The notes below the pieces were generated by a model that had not been told where the DNA came from, searched no databases, and saw only the letters and a list, made by a program, of their open reading frames with translations. Positions 1 through 8,922 of a stretch of 64,000 nucleotides of DNA are shown here, piece by piece. The position numbers were made by a program, and so were the translations under genes. Within the stretch, counting starts at the first letter, position 1. Each line of letters begins with the position of its first letter. Source of the stretch: Tomitella gaofuii (GTDB lineage: Bacteria > Actinomycetota > Actinomycetes > Mycobacteriales > Mycobacteriaceae); assembly GCF_014126825.1 (NCBI RefSeq), contig NZ_CP059900.1, forward strand, positions 2,618,954 to 2,682,953, given 5' to 3'.

Positions 1-892
1 CGGCGTACACCGAGAACACCCCGGCGTCCGCATAGGTCTCGATGCCCGAATACACCGAATACGCCAGGCCGCGGGACTCCCGGATCTCCTGGAAGAGCCG
101 CGAACTCAGCCCGCCGCCGACGGCGTGGTTGAGCACGGCGAGCGGCCACCGCAGCTCCGCCTCGCTGCGGCCGAAGGTGGGGATGCCGATGGCCAGGTGC
201 ACCTGCTCGCCGTCGTGCGGATGGACGACGAGTCTTCCGCCGTCCGCCACCGCGGCGCGACCCGACCGGATCGGCGCCGGGGCCGCAGCCTCCGCCGCGT
301 CCCCGCCGGTGGCCGCCAGAGCGCGGCGGACGACGTCGTCGTGGTCGATACTCCCGGCGACGGCCAGCACCATCGACTGCGGCCGGTACCGCCCGCGGTG
401 GAAGGCGCGGATCCGCTCCGCGGTCATCGATTCGATCGATCCGGCCGAGCCGATGACCGGCCGGGCCAGCGGGTGCCCGCCCAGGACAGCCTCCACGAGC
501 AGGTCGCCGACGAGGTCCTCCGGATCGTCCTCGCGCATCGCGATCTCCTCGAGCACCACCTCGCGCTCGAGGTCGACGTCCGCCGGGGCGCAGGCGCCGC
601 GCAGCGCGACGTCGGCGACGACGTCGATCGCCAGCGCGGCGTCCTCGTCCAGCACGTGGGCGTAAAAGCAGGTGTACTCCTTGGTGGTGAACGCGTTGAG
701 CTCTCCGCCGACGGCGTCCATCTCCACCGCGACCGACTGCGCGGTGCGCGTCGGCGTCCGCTTGAACAACAGGTGCTCGAGGAAGTGGGCCGCGCCCGCC
801 TCGTCCGGCCCTTCGTCGCGCGAGCCGACCCCCACCCACAGTCCCACCGCCGCGGAGCGGACGCCGGGCAACCGCTCGGTGACCACGCGCAT
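1..892 (-). CDS. pepR: M16-family zinc metallopeptidase (PepR-like), 3' end cut by window
   Basis: Zinc protease of the pitrilysin/insulinase clan, homologous by family and position to mycobacterial PepR next to gpsI. The inverted zinc motif HFLEH is visible near residue 33 in the context GAAHFLEHLLFK, followed by GGELNAFT and by VLEEIAMREDDPED, which carries the downstream glutamates. The C-terminal half reaches GGGLSSRLFQEIRE and runs off the window at base 1. The start is uncertain. Homology begins a few residues upstream, at RRTVLPSG, but no ATG, GTG or TTG lies in that frame before pnp, and a 17-bp hairpin occupies the space. I therefore use the ATG at 890-892; a CTG at 902-904 or an upstream indel are alternatives. 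Confidence 0.85.
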   Translation of the reverse strand, partial: MRVVTERLPGVRSAAVGLWVGVGSRDEGPDEAGAAHFLEHLLFKRTPTRTAQSVAVEMDAVGGELNAFTTKEYTCFYAHVLDEDAALAIDVVADVALRGACAPADVDLEREVVLEEIAMREDDPEDLVGDLLVEAVLGGHPLARPVIGSAGSIESMTAERIRAFHRGRYRPQSMVLAVAGSIDHDDVVRRALAATGGDAAEAAAPAPIRSGRAAVADGGRLVVHPHDGEQVHLAIGIPTFGRSEAELRWPLAVLNHAVGGGLSSRLFQEIRESRGLAYSVYSGIETYADAGVFSVYA

Positions 893-919
893 GCCGGACG
901 GCAGGACGGTCCGCCGAAC

Positions 920-964
920 GCCCTGAGGGGCCTCCCGGTCTTCGCCTGGGAGGCCCCTCAGGGC
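920..964 (-). terminator. Perfect 17-bp hairpin between pnp and the M16 peptidase
   Basis: Bases 920-936 (gccctgaggggcctccc) are exactly complementary to 948-964 with an 11-base loop. It starts 13 bases past the pnp stop. There is no clear U-run, as is common for actinobacterial terminators. It sits where the N-terminus of the peptidase would be expected, so it probably separates the two transcripts or attenuates read-through. Confidence 0.75.
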
Positions 965-977
965 GTCTGTCGTCGTG

Positions 978-3251
978 CTACTCAGCGGAGGCCTCCGCCG
1001 TTGCCGCGTCGGCCGGCTGATCGGCGTCGTTCTCGTCCACGGGGACGAGGCTGATCTTGCCGCGGTTATCGATGTCGGCGATCTCCACGCGGATCTTGGT
1101 GCCCACGTTCACGACGTCCTCGACCTTGTTCACGCGCTTGCCCTGGCCGAGCTTGGAGATGTGCACCAGGCCGTCGCGCCCCGGCAGCAGCGAGACGAAC
1201 GCGCCGAACGCGGTGGTCTTCACCACCGTGCCGAGGAAGCGCTCGCCCACCTTGGGCAGCTGCGGGTTGGCGATGGCGTTGATCTTGTCGATCGCCGCCT
1301 CCGCGGACGGGCCGTCCGCGGCGCCCACGTACACCGTGCCGTCGTCCTCGATGGAGATGTTGGCGCCGGTCTCCTCGGTGATCGAGTTGATCATCTTGCC
1401 CTTGGGCCCGATCACCTCGCCGATCTTGTCCACCGGGACCTTGACCGTGGTGACGCGCGGCGCGTACGGGCTCATCTCGTCCGGGCCGTCGATGGCCTCG
1501 GCCATGACGTCCAGGATGGTCAGGCGCGCGTCCTTGGCCTGGGTCAGCGCACCCGCCAGCACCTGCGACGGGATGCCGTCGAGCTTGGTGTCCAGCTGCA
1601 GGGCGGTGACGAAGTCCTTGGTGCCGGCGACCTTGAAGTCCATGTCGCCGAAGGCGTCCTCGGCGCCGAGGATGTCGGTGAGCGCCACGTAGCGGGTCTC
1701 GCCGTCCACCTCGTCGGACACCAGGCCCATCGCGATGCCCGCGACCGGCGCCTTCAGCGGCACGCCCGCGTTGAACAGGCCGAGCGTGGACGCGCACACC
1801 GAGCCCATGGACGTCGACCCGTTGGACCCGAGCGCCTCGGAGACCTGGCGGATGGCGTAGGGGAACTCCTCGACGCTGGGCAGCACCGGGATCAGCGCCC
1901 GCTCGGCGAGCGCGCCGTGGCCGATCTCGCGGCGCTTGGGCGAACCGACGCGTCCGGTCTCACCGGTGGAGTACGGCGGGAAGTTGTAGTGGTGCATGTA
2001 ACGCTTGGACTTCTCCGGCCCCAGCGAGTCGATCTGTTGGGCCATTTTGACCATGTCCAGCGTCGTGACGCCCATGATCTGCGTCTCGCCGCGCTCGAAC
2101 AGCGCGCTGCCGTGCGCCCGCGGCACCACGGCCACCTCGGCGGACAGCGAGCGGATGTCGGTGATGCCGCGGCCGTCGATGCGGAAGTGGTCGGTGATGA
2201 TCCGGCGGCGCACCAGCTGCTTGGTGAGCGACCGGAACGCGGCGCCGATCTCCTTCTCGCGGCCCTCGAACTGCGGGCCGACGGCCTCGAGCAGCTCCGC
2301 CTTGATCTCGTCGGTGCGGTCGTCGCGCTCCTGCTTGCCGGCGATGGTCAGCGCCTGCGACAGCTTGTCCGCCGCGGCGGCCTCCACTGCCGCGAAGACA
2401 TCGTCCTGGTAGGCGGGGAACAGCGGGTAGTCGCCGGTGGGCTTGGCCGCCGACGCCGCGAGCTCCTGCTGGGCGCGGCACAGCTCGGCGATGAACGGCT
2501 TGGCCGCCTCGAGCCCCTGGGCGACGACCGCCTCGTTGGGGGCCTGGGCGCCCGCATCGATCTGGCTGATCGCGTGGTCGCTGGCGCCGGCCTCGACCAT
2601 CATGATGGCGACGTCCGCCGGGGTGGACCCGCTGGCGGGCGTGACGATGCGGCCCGCGACCACCATGTTGAACACGGAGTTCTCGAGCTGCTCGACGGTG
2701 GGGAACGCGACCCACTGTCCGGCCGGGTTGGCCTCGGAGGTGACGAGCGCGACGCGCACGCCGCCCACCGGGCCGGAGAACGGCAGGCCCGCGATCTGCG
2801 TCGACGCGGACGCCGCGTTGATGGCGACCACGTCGTACTGATCCTGCGGGTTCAGGCTCATCACCGTGATGACGACCTGGATCTCGTTGCGCAGGCCCTC
2901 GGTGAAGGTGGGGCGCAGCGGGCGGTCGATCAGACGGCAGGTGAGGATCGCGTCCGTGGACGGGCGGCCCTCGCGGCGGAAGAACGACCCGGGGATGCGG
3001 CCCGCGGCATACATCCGCTCCTCGACGTCCACGGTGAGCGGGAAGAAGTCGAGGTTGTCCTTGGGCTGCTTGGAGGCCGTGGTGGCCGACAGCAGCATCG
3101 TCTCCTCGTCCAGGTATGCCACGACCGAGCCGGCGGCCTGCTTGGCCAGCCGGCCCGTCTCGAAGCGGATGGTGCGGGTGCCGAAGGACCCGTTGTCGAT
3201 GACGGCGGTCGCCTCGTACACGCCTTCATCGAGGTAATCGTTTTCGCTCAT
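978..3251 (-). CDS. pnp: Polyribonucleotide nucleotidyltransferase (PNPase / GpsI)
   Basis: 3'-5' phosphorolytic exoribonuclease that degrades mRNA and can add tails; 757 residues, normal for actinobacterial GpsI. Two RNase PH-like domains fill the first ~590 residues ([19 protein letters not shown] and DHFRIDGRG are typical). A KH domain with the GPKG loop starts near residue 605, and an S1 domain ([20 protein letters not shown]) follows near 672. The chosen ATG gives [14 protein letters not shown], matching the family N-terminus, with AGAGAG upstream; longer in-frame extensions to 3569 are out-of-family. It is preceded by a ~0.6 kb gap and by the S15 gene, the widespread rpsO-pnp order. Confidence 0.97.
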   Translation of the reverse strand: MSENDYLDEGVYEATAVIDNGSFGTRTIRFETGRLAKQAAGSVVAYLDEETMLLSATTASKQPKDNLDFFPLTVDVEERMYAAGRIPGSFFRREGRPSTDAILTCRLIDRPLRPTFTEGLRNEIQVVITVMSLNPQDQYDVVAINAASASTQIAGLPFSGPVGGVRVALVTSEANPAGQWVAFPTVEQLENSVFNMVVAGRIVTPASGSTPADVAIMMVEAGASDHAISQIDAGAQAPNEAVVAQGLEAAKPFIAELCRAQQELAASAAKPTGDYPLFPAYQDDVFAAVEAAAADKLSQALTIAGKQERDDRTDEIKAELLEAVGPQFEGREKEIGAAFRSLTKQLVRRRIITDHFRIDGRGITDIRSLSAEVAVVPRAHGSALFERGETQIMGVTTLDMVKMAQQIDSLGPEKSKRYMHHYNFPPYSTGETGRVGSPKRREIGHGALAERALIPVLPSVEEFPYAIRQVSEALGSNGSTSMGSVCASTLGLFNAGVPLKAPVAGIAMGLVSDEVDGETRYVALTDILGAEDAFGDMDFKVAGTKDFVTALQLDTKLDGIPSQVLAGALTQAKDARLTILDVMAEAIDGPDEMSPYAPRVTTVKVPVDKIGEVIGPKGKMINSITEETGANISIEDDGTVYVGAADGPSAEAAIDKINAIANPQLPKVGERFLGTVVKTTAFGAFVSLLPGRDGLVHISKLGQGKRVNKVEDVVNVGTKIRVEIADIDNRGKISLVPVDENDADQPADAATAEASAE

Positions 3252-3866
3252 GAACTCTCTTCTCGTGTGGTGCCCACCCGCCGGCTCTGTGCGTGCGGTG
3301 GACAGGATGCTGCGCTTGCGCCGCCGGACGCCGCGTGCCGGATGCGGTACGTCGGATCCCGTGCACCCGGTGCGGTCGGAGCGGAGGTCGTCGATCGAAG
3401 CCGTCGGAGCCGGTGCTGCGCGCATTCCGGCACGGTGGGCAGCGGATGCCCGGCCCGTGCCCGGCGCGATGCAACGCGTCCGGCGGCCACTACCGAGGAC
3501 CAGCCGCACGCACACGGGTGGATCCGGCGAACCGGAATGCCGGTGTCCGCCGCGCCGTGGGGATTCCACCCCCCGGCGGGCAACCGCCGCCGTCCGCTCC
3601 CCGCGGGGACCGTGCGGCCGGGCTGCCTGGTCGGCGACAGCGCTGGTGGCCAGTACTGGGTCGATGAAATTGTCGTCGGCTCGTAGCGTATCCAGGCCGA
3701 CTCGTCATCGAGCGGCCACAACTTCCGGGTCCGTTCGCCGCGAGTCCGGCGCCGGCTGTCGCCGGACTCGGACGCGGCACGTGCCGGAAACCGGCCGAAC
3801 CTGGTCCGACGTTACCACCGCCGCCCCCGCGAGGGGGACGGCGCGCCACGGACGGCGACACTCCCC
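3252..3866. other. Long intergenic region between pnp and the rpsO terminator
   Basis: About 615 bases without a convincing gene. ORFs in several frames here are arginine/proline-rich and resemble no family. The region must hold the pnp promoter and 5' leader. An A/T-richer patch around 3640-3700 is the most promoter-like part, but I cannot place -35 and -10 boxes with confidence. Confidence 0.5.
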
Positions 3867-3902
3867 GGTCCCGTGCGCGCCGGGAACGGCGCGCACGGGA
3901 CC
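3867..3902 (-). terminator. Hairpin downstream of rpsO (distal of two)
   Basis: Arms 3867-3881 and 3888-3902 (ggtcccgtgcgcgcc and its reverse complement) pair perfectly over 15 bp with a 6-base loop. It is the second of two back-to-back hairpins following the rpsO stop. Confidence 0.75.
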
Positions 3903-3936
3903 GCGGGCCCGCCACCGTGCGGCGGCGGGCCCGCGG
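3901..3936 (-). terminator. Hairpin downstream of rpsO (proximal of two)
   Basis: Arms 3901-3913 and 3924-3936 (ccgcgggcccgcc and its complement) pair over 13 bp, 24 bases past the rpsO stop codon. Together with the adjacent hairpin it forms a tandem terminator isolating rpsO from pnp. Confidence 0.75.
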
Positions 3937-3960
3937 CCTACGCGATCCGGCCGGGGAGGC

Positions 3961-4230
3961 TCAGCGGCGCAGCCCCAGACGCTCGATCAGCGAGCGGTAC
4001 CGGTTGATGTCCACCTGCTGGAGGTACTTGAGCAGGCGGCGACGGCGGCCGACCAGCAGGAGCAGGCCACGACGCGAGTGGTGGTCGTGCTTGTGCTCCT
4101 TGAGGTGCTCGGTGAGCCCGACGATGCGCTTGGTCAGCAACGCGACCTGCGCCTCCGGCGACCCGGTGTCCGTCCCGTGCAGGCCGTACTCGGTGAGGAC
4201 CTGCTTCTTCTCATCGGTGGTCAATGCCAC
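3961..4230 (-). CDS. rpsO: Small ribosomal subunit protein S15
   Basis: 89 residues, the usual S15 length. It binds 16S rRNA in the platform of the 30S subunit. The sequence shows the family hallmarks [31 protein letters not shown] and the basic RRRRLLKYL segment. The GTG start at 4228-4230 yields VALTTDEKK and is preceded by AGGAG at a 7-base distance; the ORF extends upstream but without homology. Two tandem hairpins follow the stop. Confidence 0.97.
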   Translation of the reverse strand: MALTTDEKKQVLTEYGLHGTDTGSPEAQVALLTKRIVGLTEHLKEHKHDHHSRRGLLLLVGRRRRLLKYLQQVDINRYRSLIERLGLRR

Positions 4231-4423
4231 GGAGATGCTCCTGATCACTATGGTCCGCGCACGTGATGCCGGCCTGCCGCGACACCCCGCTCCCCCTGCC
4301 TCCGGCCTGGGCGATCCGGGACCCCGCGCACGGTCCGGCGGCGCAGCCACCGCGAACCGCAGCCACGCCAGCGCGAGAGTCTACCACCGCGTCGCGCGGG
4401 CCCATCCGGCCCGTCGAGGCGGC

Positions 4424-5398
4424 TCAGCTCGAAGCGCCGTCCGCGGCGAGCGCAGTGCGCGCACGCTCCACGTCGCCGTCCATCGCCTCGATGAGCGCCT
4501 CGACCGAGTCGAACGGCTCCATCGGGCGGACCCGTGCGACGAAATCGACGGCGACGTGCTGGCCGTACAGGTCGACGTCCTTGTCCAGGACGAAGGCCTC
4601 GACCGTCCGGACCTGCCCGGAGAAGGTGGGGTTGGTCCCCACCGACACCGCGGCCGGGTACGGCACGCCGGCCGCGAGAGCGTCGCCGCCGGTGTCGTAG
4701 CCGTACCGGGTGAACCATGCGGCGTACACGCCGTCGGCGGGGATCGCGGTGAACGGGGCGCTGTCGACGTTCGCCGTCGGATAGCCCAGGTCGCGTCCGC
4801 GCCGCTGCCCCCGCACCACCACGCCCTCGACCCGGTGCGGGCGCCCCAACGCCGCACGGGCCGCCTCCACGTCGCCCGCCGCCACGCACGAGCGCACGTA
4901 CGTCGACGACACCGTCACTTCGTCCTCCGAGAGCAGCGGCACGCCGCGGACGGTGAACCCGAAGCGCTCACCGAGCTCTGTGAGCACCGCGAGGTCGCCC
5001 GCCGCCTTGTGCCCGAACCCGAAGTTGTCGCCCACCACGACCTCGGCGACGTGCAGGCGCTCCACCAGCAGCTCGTGCACGAAGCGCTCGGGCGAGAGCT
5101 TCGAGAGCTCCTGGTTGAACGGCAGCACGAAGAACACGTCGATGCCGAGTTCGCCCGCGAGTTCGGCGCGGCGGGCCAGGGTGCTCAACTGCGCGGGGTG
5201 GCTGCCCGGCCGGATCACCTCGGACGGGTGCGGGTCGAAGGTCATCAGCACCGAGCGGATGCCGCGCCGCCGCGCCGCCTCCACGGCGGCGCCGATCAGC
5301 TCGCGGTGCCCGCGGTGCACCCCGTCGAACACGCCGATCGTGACCACGCACCGGCCCCAGTCCGCGGGGATGTCGTCGAGTCCTCGCCACTTCAACAC
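4424..5398 (-). CDS. ribF: Bifunctional riboflavin kinase / FAD synthetase
   Basis: Makes FMN from riboflavin (C-terminal kinase) and then FAD (N-terminal adenylyltransferase). The 324 residues match the RibF family. The nucleotidyltransferase motif GVFDGVHRGH lies near residue 22, and VVGDNFGFGHKAAGD is typical of the synthetase domain. The kinase domain shows GRDLGYPTANV and SVGTNPTF. The GTG at 5396-5398 gives VLKWRGLDDIP, the family start. It is divergent from the DtxR-type regulator with an 85-base promoter region between them, and lies upstream of rpsO as in other Mycobacteriales. Confidence 0.95.
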   Translation of the reverse strand: MLKWRGLDDIPADWGRCVVTIGVFDGVHRGHRELIGAAVEAARRRGIRSVLMTFDPHPSEVIRPGSHPAQLSTLARRAELAGELGIDVFFVLPFNQELSKLSPERFVHELLVERLHVAEVVVGDNFGFGHKAAGDLAVLTELGERFGFTVRGVPLLSEDEVTVSSTYVRSCVAAGDVEAARAALGRPHRVEGVVVRGQRRGRDLGYPTANVDSAPFTAIPADGVYAAWFTRYGYDTGGDALAAGVPYPAAVSVGTNPTFSGQVRTVEAFVLDKDVDLYGQHVAVDFVARVRPMEPFDSVEALIEAMDGDVERARTALAADGASS

Positions 5399-5483
5399 GG
5401 CACGAATCCTACGTCGGGTCACGACCACCGCTCCCGCGGCCTGCGGTGGGCACGCGCGGCGCCACCGCATAGGCTCGACTCCG

Positions 5484-6308
5484 ATGACCGACGACGCCAT
5501 TGCACCCACTCCCGCCGACCCCGCCCTGCGGGCGCGCGCCGAGGACCCCGCGGCGCCGGAATCGCCCTCGGCCCGCGGCCGCACCGCCGCGGACAATCCG
5601 GCCGCCGCCCTCACGCCCGTGGCGCAGGACTACCTGAAGGTCATCTGGACGGCGACCGAATGGGACGACGAGCCGATGTCCACGAAGCTGCTGGCCGAGC
5701 GGTTGGGCTCCGCGGCGTCGACGGTGTCGGAGACGGTGCGCAGGCTCGCCGACCAGCACCTGGTGGACCACGTGCGCTACGGCGCGATCACGCTGACTCC
5801 GGCCGGCCGCGCCGCGGCGCTGGCGATGGTCCGCCGCCACCGGCTGATCGAGACTTTCCTGGTGCGCGAGCTCGACTACAGCTGGGCGGAGGTGCACGAC
5901 GAGGCCGAGGTGCTCGAGCACGCGGTGTCGGACGTGCTGGTCTCCCGCATCGACGCCAAGCTGGGCCATCCCGAGCGCGACCCGCACGGCGATCCCATCC
6001 CCCGGGCGGACGGGACCCTGCCGCAGATCCCCGGCCTGCGGCTGACGGACCTGGCCGGCGGCGCGTCGGGGTCGATCACCCGCATCTCCGACGAACACCC
6101 CGACATGCTCCGCTACTTCGACGGACTCGGCATCGCGCCCGGCGTCGTGCTTCAGGTCCTCGAACACCGCGACTTCGCCGGCACGATCTCCGTGCGGGTG
6201 CACGGCTCCCGCGACGCCGGCACCGGCCGCACAGTCGAGCTGGGCCGCCCTGCGGCCGACGCGATCTGGCTGGTGCGGCAACCGGCGGATCCGCAGCCGT
6301 CCCGATAG
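5484..6308 (+). CDS. DtxR/MntR-family metal-dependent transcriptional regulator
   Basis: Metal-sensing repressor of the DtxR/IdeR/MntR family, syntenic with M. tuberculosis Rv2788 (sirR). 274 residues: a ~40-residue Ala/Pro-rich N-terminal extension, a winged helix (LGSAASTVSETVRRLADQHL), a dimerisation/metal domain, and a C-terminal FeoA/SH3-like domain from about residue 190 (GITRISDEHPDM region). Likely metal ligands are the Asp of QDYLKVIW (about residue 49), the His of RRHRLIE and the E..E H set in DEAEVLEHA, a MntR-like pattern suggesting manganese sensing. The start is the ATG 5484, as longer versions lose homology. The promoter must lie in the 85-base gap to ribF. Confidence 0.9.
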   Translation: MTDDAIAPTPADPALRARAEDPAAPESPSARGRTAADNPAAALTPVAQDYLKVIWTATEWDDEPMSTKLLAERLGSAASTVSETVRRLADQHLVDHVRYGAITLTPAGRAAALAMVRRHRLIETFLVRELDYSWAEVHDEAEVLEHAVSDVLVSRIDAKLGHPERDPHGDPIPRADGTLPQIPGLRLTDLAGGASGSITRISDEHPDMLRYFDGLGIAPGVVLQVLEHRDFAGTISVRVHGSRDAGTGRTVELGRPAADAIWLVRQPADPQPSR

Positions 6309-6340
6309 CTCGGCCCGCGCCGGTCACCGCAGCATCACGG

Positions 6341-7255
6341 TCACCGCAGCGTCGCCGGGCGCACCACCATCACCGAGGCGGCGCGCCGCCCGCTCTCCTT
6401 GACCAGCGCGATCACGCGTCCGTCCGGGTCGACCACCCCGTAGGTGCCCTTCATCCCCACCGGCTCGAGCCACCGCCCCTGGCTGATCGATTCGGCCTCC
6501 GCCGCCGAGATATCGCGCAGGGGGAAGGCCGTGCGGACGGCGTCGTCCATGCCGAGCCCGATCGATGGCGCCGCCTGGACGTCGACGAGCGGGCGCGCGT
6601 CCTCGACGCGGAACGGACCCACCCGGGTGCGCCGCAGCGCGGTGAGGTGCCCGCCCACGCCCAGCGCGGCACCGAGATCGCGGGCCAATGCGCGCACGTA
6701 GGTCCCGGAGCTGCAGTCCACCTCCACGTCGAGGTCCAGCACGTCGCCGCTGCGGCGCTCGGCGACGATGTCGAAGCGCTGCACCGTCACCTGCCGGGCG
6801 GGGATGGAGACATCCGCGCCGTCCCGGATCAGCGCGTGCGCCCGCCGCCCTCCGATCTTGATGGCGGACACGCTGGAGGGGACCTGCTGGATCGTCCCCC
6901 GCAACCGCTGTGCCGCGGACTCGTAGTCGACGACGCCCACGCCGTGCGCCGGCGCGCCGCCCACCCGGTCTCCGGTGGCGTCGTCCGTGCTCGTCGCATA
7001 GCCCAGCCGAATGGTGGCGGTGTAGGACTTGGTGGTGAGCGCCAGCAGGCCCAGCAGCTTGGTGGCACGCTCGATCCCGATGACGAGCACGCCCGTCGCC
7101 ATCGGGTCCAACGTCCCCGCATGGCCTACGCGACGCGTGCCGAACGCCTTGCGGCACCGCGCCACCACGTCGTGACTCGTCGCCCCCTCGGGTTTGTCGA
7201 CGATGACGAGCCCGGCGTCCGCCAGGCCGGCCTGAGATTTCCCACGCTTGGACAC
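6341..7255 (-). CDS. truB: tRNA pseudouridine(55) synthase
   Basis: Forms pseudouridine 55 in the T-loop of tRNAs. 304 residues. The catalytic aspartate is in GHAGTLDPMATGVL near residue 50, and the substrate-binding segments KSYTATIRLG and CSSGTYVRALARDLG are clear. The C-terminal part is a PUA-like extension as in mycobacterial TruB. It follows pptT with only a 9-base gap, so the two are probably co-transcribed, and is convergent with the DtxR-type regulator. Confidence 0.96.
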   Translation of the reverse strand: MSKRGKSQAGLADAGLVIVDKPEGATSHDVVARCRKAFGTRRVGHAGTLDPMATGVLVIGIERATKLLGLLALTTKSYTATIRLGYATSTDDATGDRVGGAPAHGVGVVDYESAAQRLRGTIQQVPSSVSAIKIGGRRAHALIRDGADVSIPARQVTVQRFDIVAERRSGDVLDLDVEVDCSSGTYVRALARDLGAALGVGGHLTALRRTRVGPFRVEDARPLVDVQAAPSIGLGMDDAVRTAFPLRDISAAEAESISQGRWLEPVGMKGTYGVVDPDGRVIALVKESGRRAASVMVVRPATLR

Positions 7256-7264
7256 AGCGCAGAA

Positions 7265-7945
7265 TTACACCACGACGACAGCGGTGACCACCAACCCGCC
7301 GGCCGCGATCCACCGTCCGTGGAGCGTGTCGAGCCGTCCGCCGTCGACGGTGTGCCCGGGCACGAGGATGCGCGTGCAGAACGTCCCCGTCACGGCGCCG
7401 CCCTCGTCGGCCGGACCGTCGGCCGCGACGGTGATGTCGGCGTCCTCGAAACCGAGCCACCTCCGGGTCAGCGGGAACCACGCCTTGTAGGTGGCCTCCT
7501 TGGCACTGAAGAGCAGCCTGTCCCACGGGACCTGCGGATCCGTGGCGGAGTCGCGCGCGATGCGGTCCCGTTCCGCGGGCAGGCTCACCGACGCGAGCAC
7601 ACCGTCCGGCAGCGGGCCGTTCTGCTCCGCGTCGATGCCCACCGACCGCACCTGCAGCGCGAATCCTAGTGCAGCCGCGCGATATCCGGACGTGTGCGTC
7701 ATGCTGCCGACGATGCCCCGCGGCCAGCGCGGCGCGCCCTTGTCGCCCTTGGGCAGGGCGACGGGCTCCACGCCGAGACGCCCCATGGCCGTGCGTGCGC
7801 AGTGACGGACGCTCGCGTACTCGGCACGGCGGCGTGCCACGGCGCGCGAGATCTGCTGCTCCTCCGCGGGGAACAGCGCGACGTCCGGCGGGTCCGCGAA
7901 AAGCTCGGCGGCCTCGATTCCCCGCGGCAGGATCTCCTCGATCAT
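7265..7945 (-). CDS. pptT: 4'-phosphopantetheinyl transferase (PptT-like)
   Basis: Transfers the phosphopantetheine arm from CoA to carrier proteins of type I FAS, polyketide and peptide synthases, an essential step for mycolate-type lipids. 226 residues of the Sfp/EntD type. Signature motifs VGIDAEQN (metal-binding Asp-Ala-Glu) and FSAKEATYKAWFP are present, and the N-terminal RRAEYASVRHCARTAM segment is typical. The ATG at 7943-7945 overlaps the stop of the upstream phosphoesterase as ATGA, supporting translational coupling. The same pair occurs in M. tuberculosis (Rv2794c/Rv2795c). Confidence 0.95.
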   Translation of the reverse strand: MIEEILPRGIEAAELFADPPDVALFPAEEQQISRAVARRRAEYASVRHCARTAMGRLGVEPVALPKGDKGAPRWPRGIVGSMTHTSGYRAAALGFALQVRSVGIDAEQNGPLPDGVLASVSLPAERDRIARDSATDPQVPWDRLLFSAKEATYKAWFPLTRRWLGFEDADITVAADGPADEGGAVTGTFCTRILVPGHTVDGGRLDTLHGRWIAAGGLVVTAVVVV

Positions 7946-8868
7946 CCGCGCAGCCTCGCCTTGAGCCGCTCGAACTCGGCCTCCTGGCGTGCGCTGACCG
8001 GAAAGTGTCCGCCCCACTTGTTGAGATCGCCGGGGCCGTACCGCGGTTCGGGGAGGATCTGACGCAGCACCGGCTCCTGCAGGCCGCGCCGACGCCATTC
8101 ACGCGGGTATCCCACCGACACCTCCTCGAATCGCACGCCGTCGTAATACGTGGTGCGCGGAATGTGCAGGTGCCCGTAGACGGCGCACACCGCCCGGTAG
8201 CGCCGGTGCCAGTCCGCCGTCTCGTCGGTGCCGCACCACATGGCGAACTCGGGGTGCATGAGCACGTGCGTCGGCTCGCGCACCAGCGGAAAGTGGTTGA
8301 CCAGGACCGTCGGCAGGCCCGGGTCCAGCGCGTCGAGGCGGCGCCTCGTCTCGCGCACGCGCGCCGCGCACCAGGCCTCCCGGGTGGCGTACGGCTGCGG
8401 CGAAAGCAGGAATTCGTCGGTGGCGACCACGCCGCGTGCGCGGCCCTCCGCCAGCCCCGCGGTCTTGTCCGCCGCACCGGTGGGCAGCCAGCTGTAGTCG
8501 TAGAGCAGGAACATCGGCACGACGGTGGCCGGTCCGCCGTCGCCCTCCCACACCGGGTACGGGTCCTCGGGGGTGACGACGCCGATCTCCCGGCAGTCGC
8601 GCACCAGCCGCTCGTACAGGTCCACCCCGTGCAGCTGCACCGGGTCCTTGGCGGTGGTCCACAGCTCGTGGTTGCCGGGCGTCCAGATGACTTTGGCGAA
8701 CCTGCCCGCCAACAGCTCGAGGGTCTCGGCCACCTCGTCGGTGCGCTCGGCCACGTCCCCGGCGACGATGAGCCAATCGTCGTCCGCGCCGGGCCGGAGC
8801 CCGTCCGTCACCGGCCTGTTGCCCCGGTGGCCCACGTGCAGATCACTGACCGCGAGCAATCGCCCCAC
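7942..8868 (-). CDS. pptH: Metallophosphoesterase, phosphopantetheinyl hydrolase-like (PptH)
   Basis: Calcineurin-like phosphoesterase of 308 residues. All metal-site motifs are present in order: DLHVGH near residue 9, GDVAE near 37, GNHE near 65, a conserved NHFP and GHLH near 237. The syntenic M. tuberculosis protein Rv2795c (PptH) removes phosphopantetheine from carrier proteins and opposes PptT, so the four-base overlap with pptT here links the opposing activities in one operon. The activity itself is inferred from synteny, not from a unique motif. Confidence 0.88.
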   Translation of the reverse strand: MGRLLAVSDLHVGHRGNRPVTDGLRPGADDDWLIVAGDVAERTDEVAETLELLAGRFAKVIWTPGNHELWTTAKDPVQLHGVDLYERLVRDCREIGVVTPEDPYPVWEGDGGPATVVPMFLLYDYSWLPTGAADKTAGLAEGRARGVVATDEFLLSPQPYATREAWCAARVRETRRRLDALDPGLPTVLVNHFPLVREPTHVLMHPEFAMWCGTDETADWHRRYRAVCAVYGHLHIPRTTYYDGVRFEEVSVGYPREWRRRGLQEPVLRQILPEPRYGPGDLNKWGGHFPVSARQEAEFERLKARLRG

Positions 8869-8922
8869 GCGTCCTCCTCCGTTCGCCGTGCCCGCCTCGC
8901 GGGCTGTGCCTGTGCCGGCGCG

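Noticed and set aside
975-3686. 903-residue plus-strand ORF opposite pnp
   Set aside because: It is the antisense shadow of a well supported PNPase; His/Leu/Arg-rich sequence with no family match.
3248-3721. Possible 157-residue gene upstream of pnp on the minus strand
   Set aside because: Runs in another frame into pnp leader, Arg/Pro/Ser-rich, no ribosome-binding site and no family resemblance.
3917-7669. 1250-residue plus-strand ORF
   Set aside because: Crosses rpsO, ribF, the DtxR-type gene and truB in the wrong frame; no recognisable domain.
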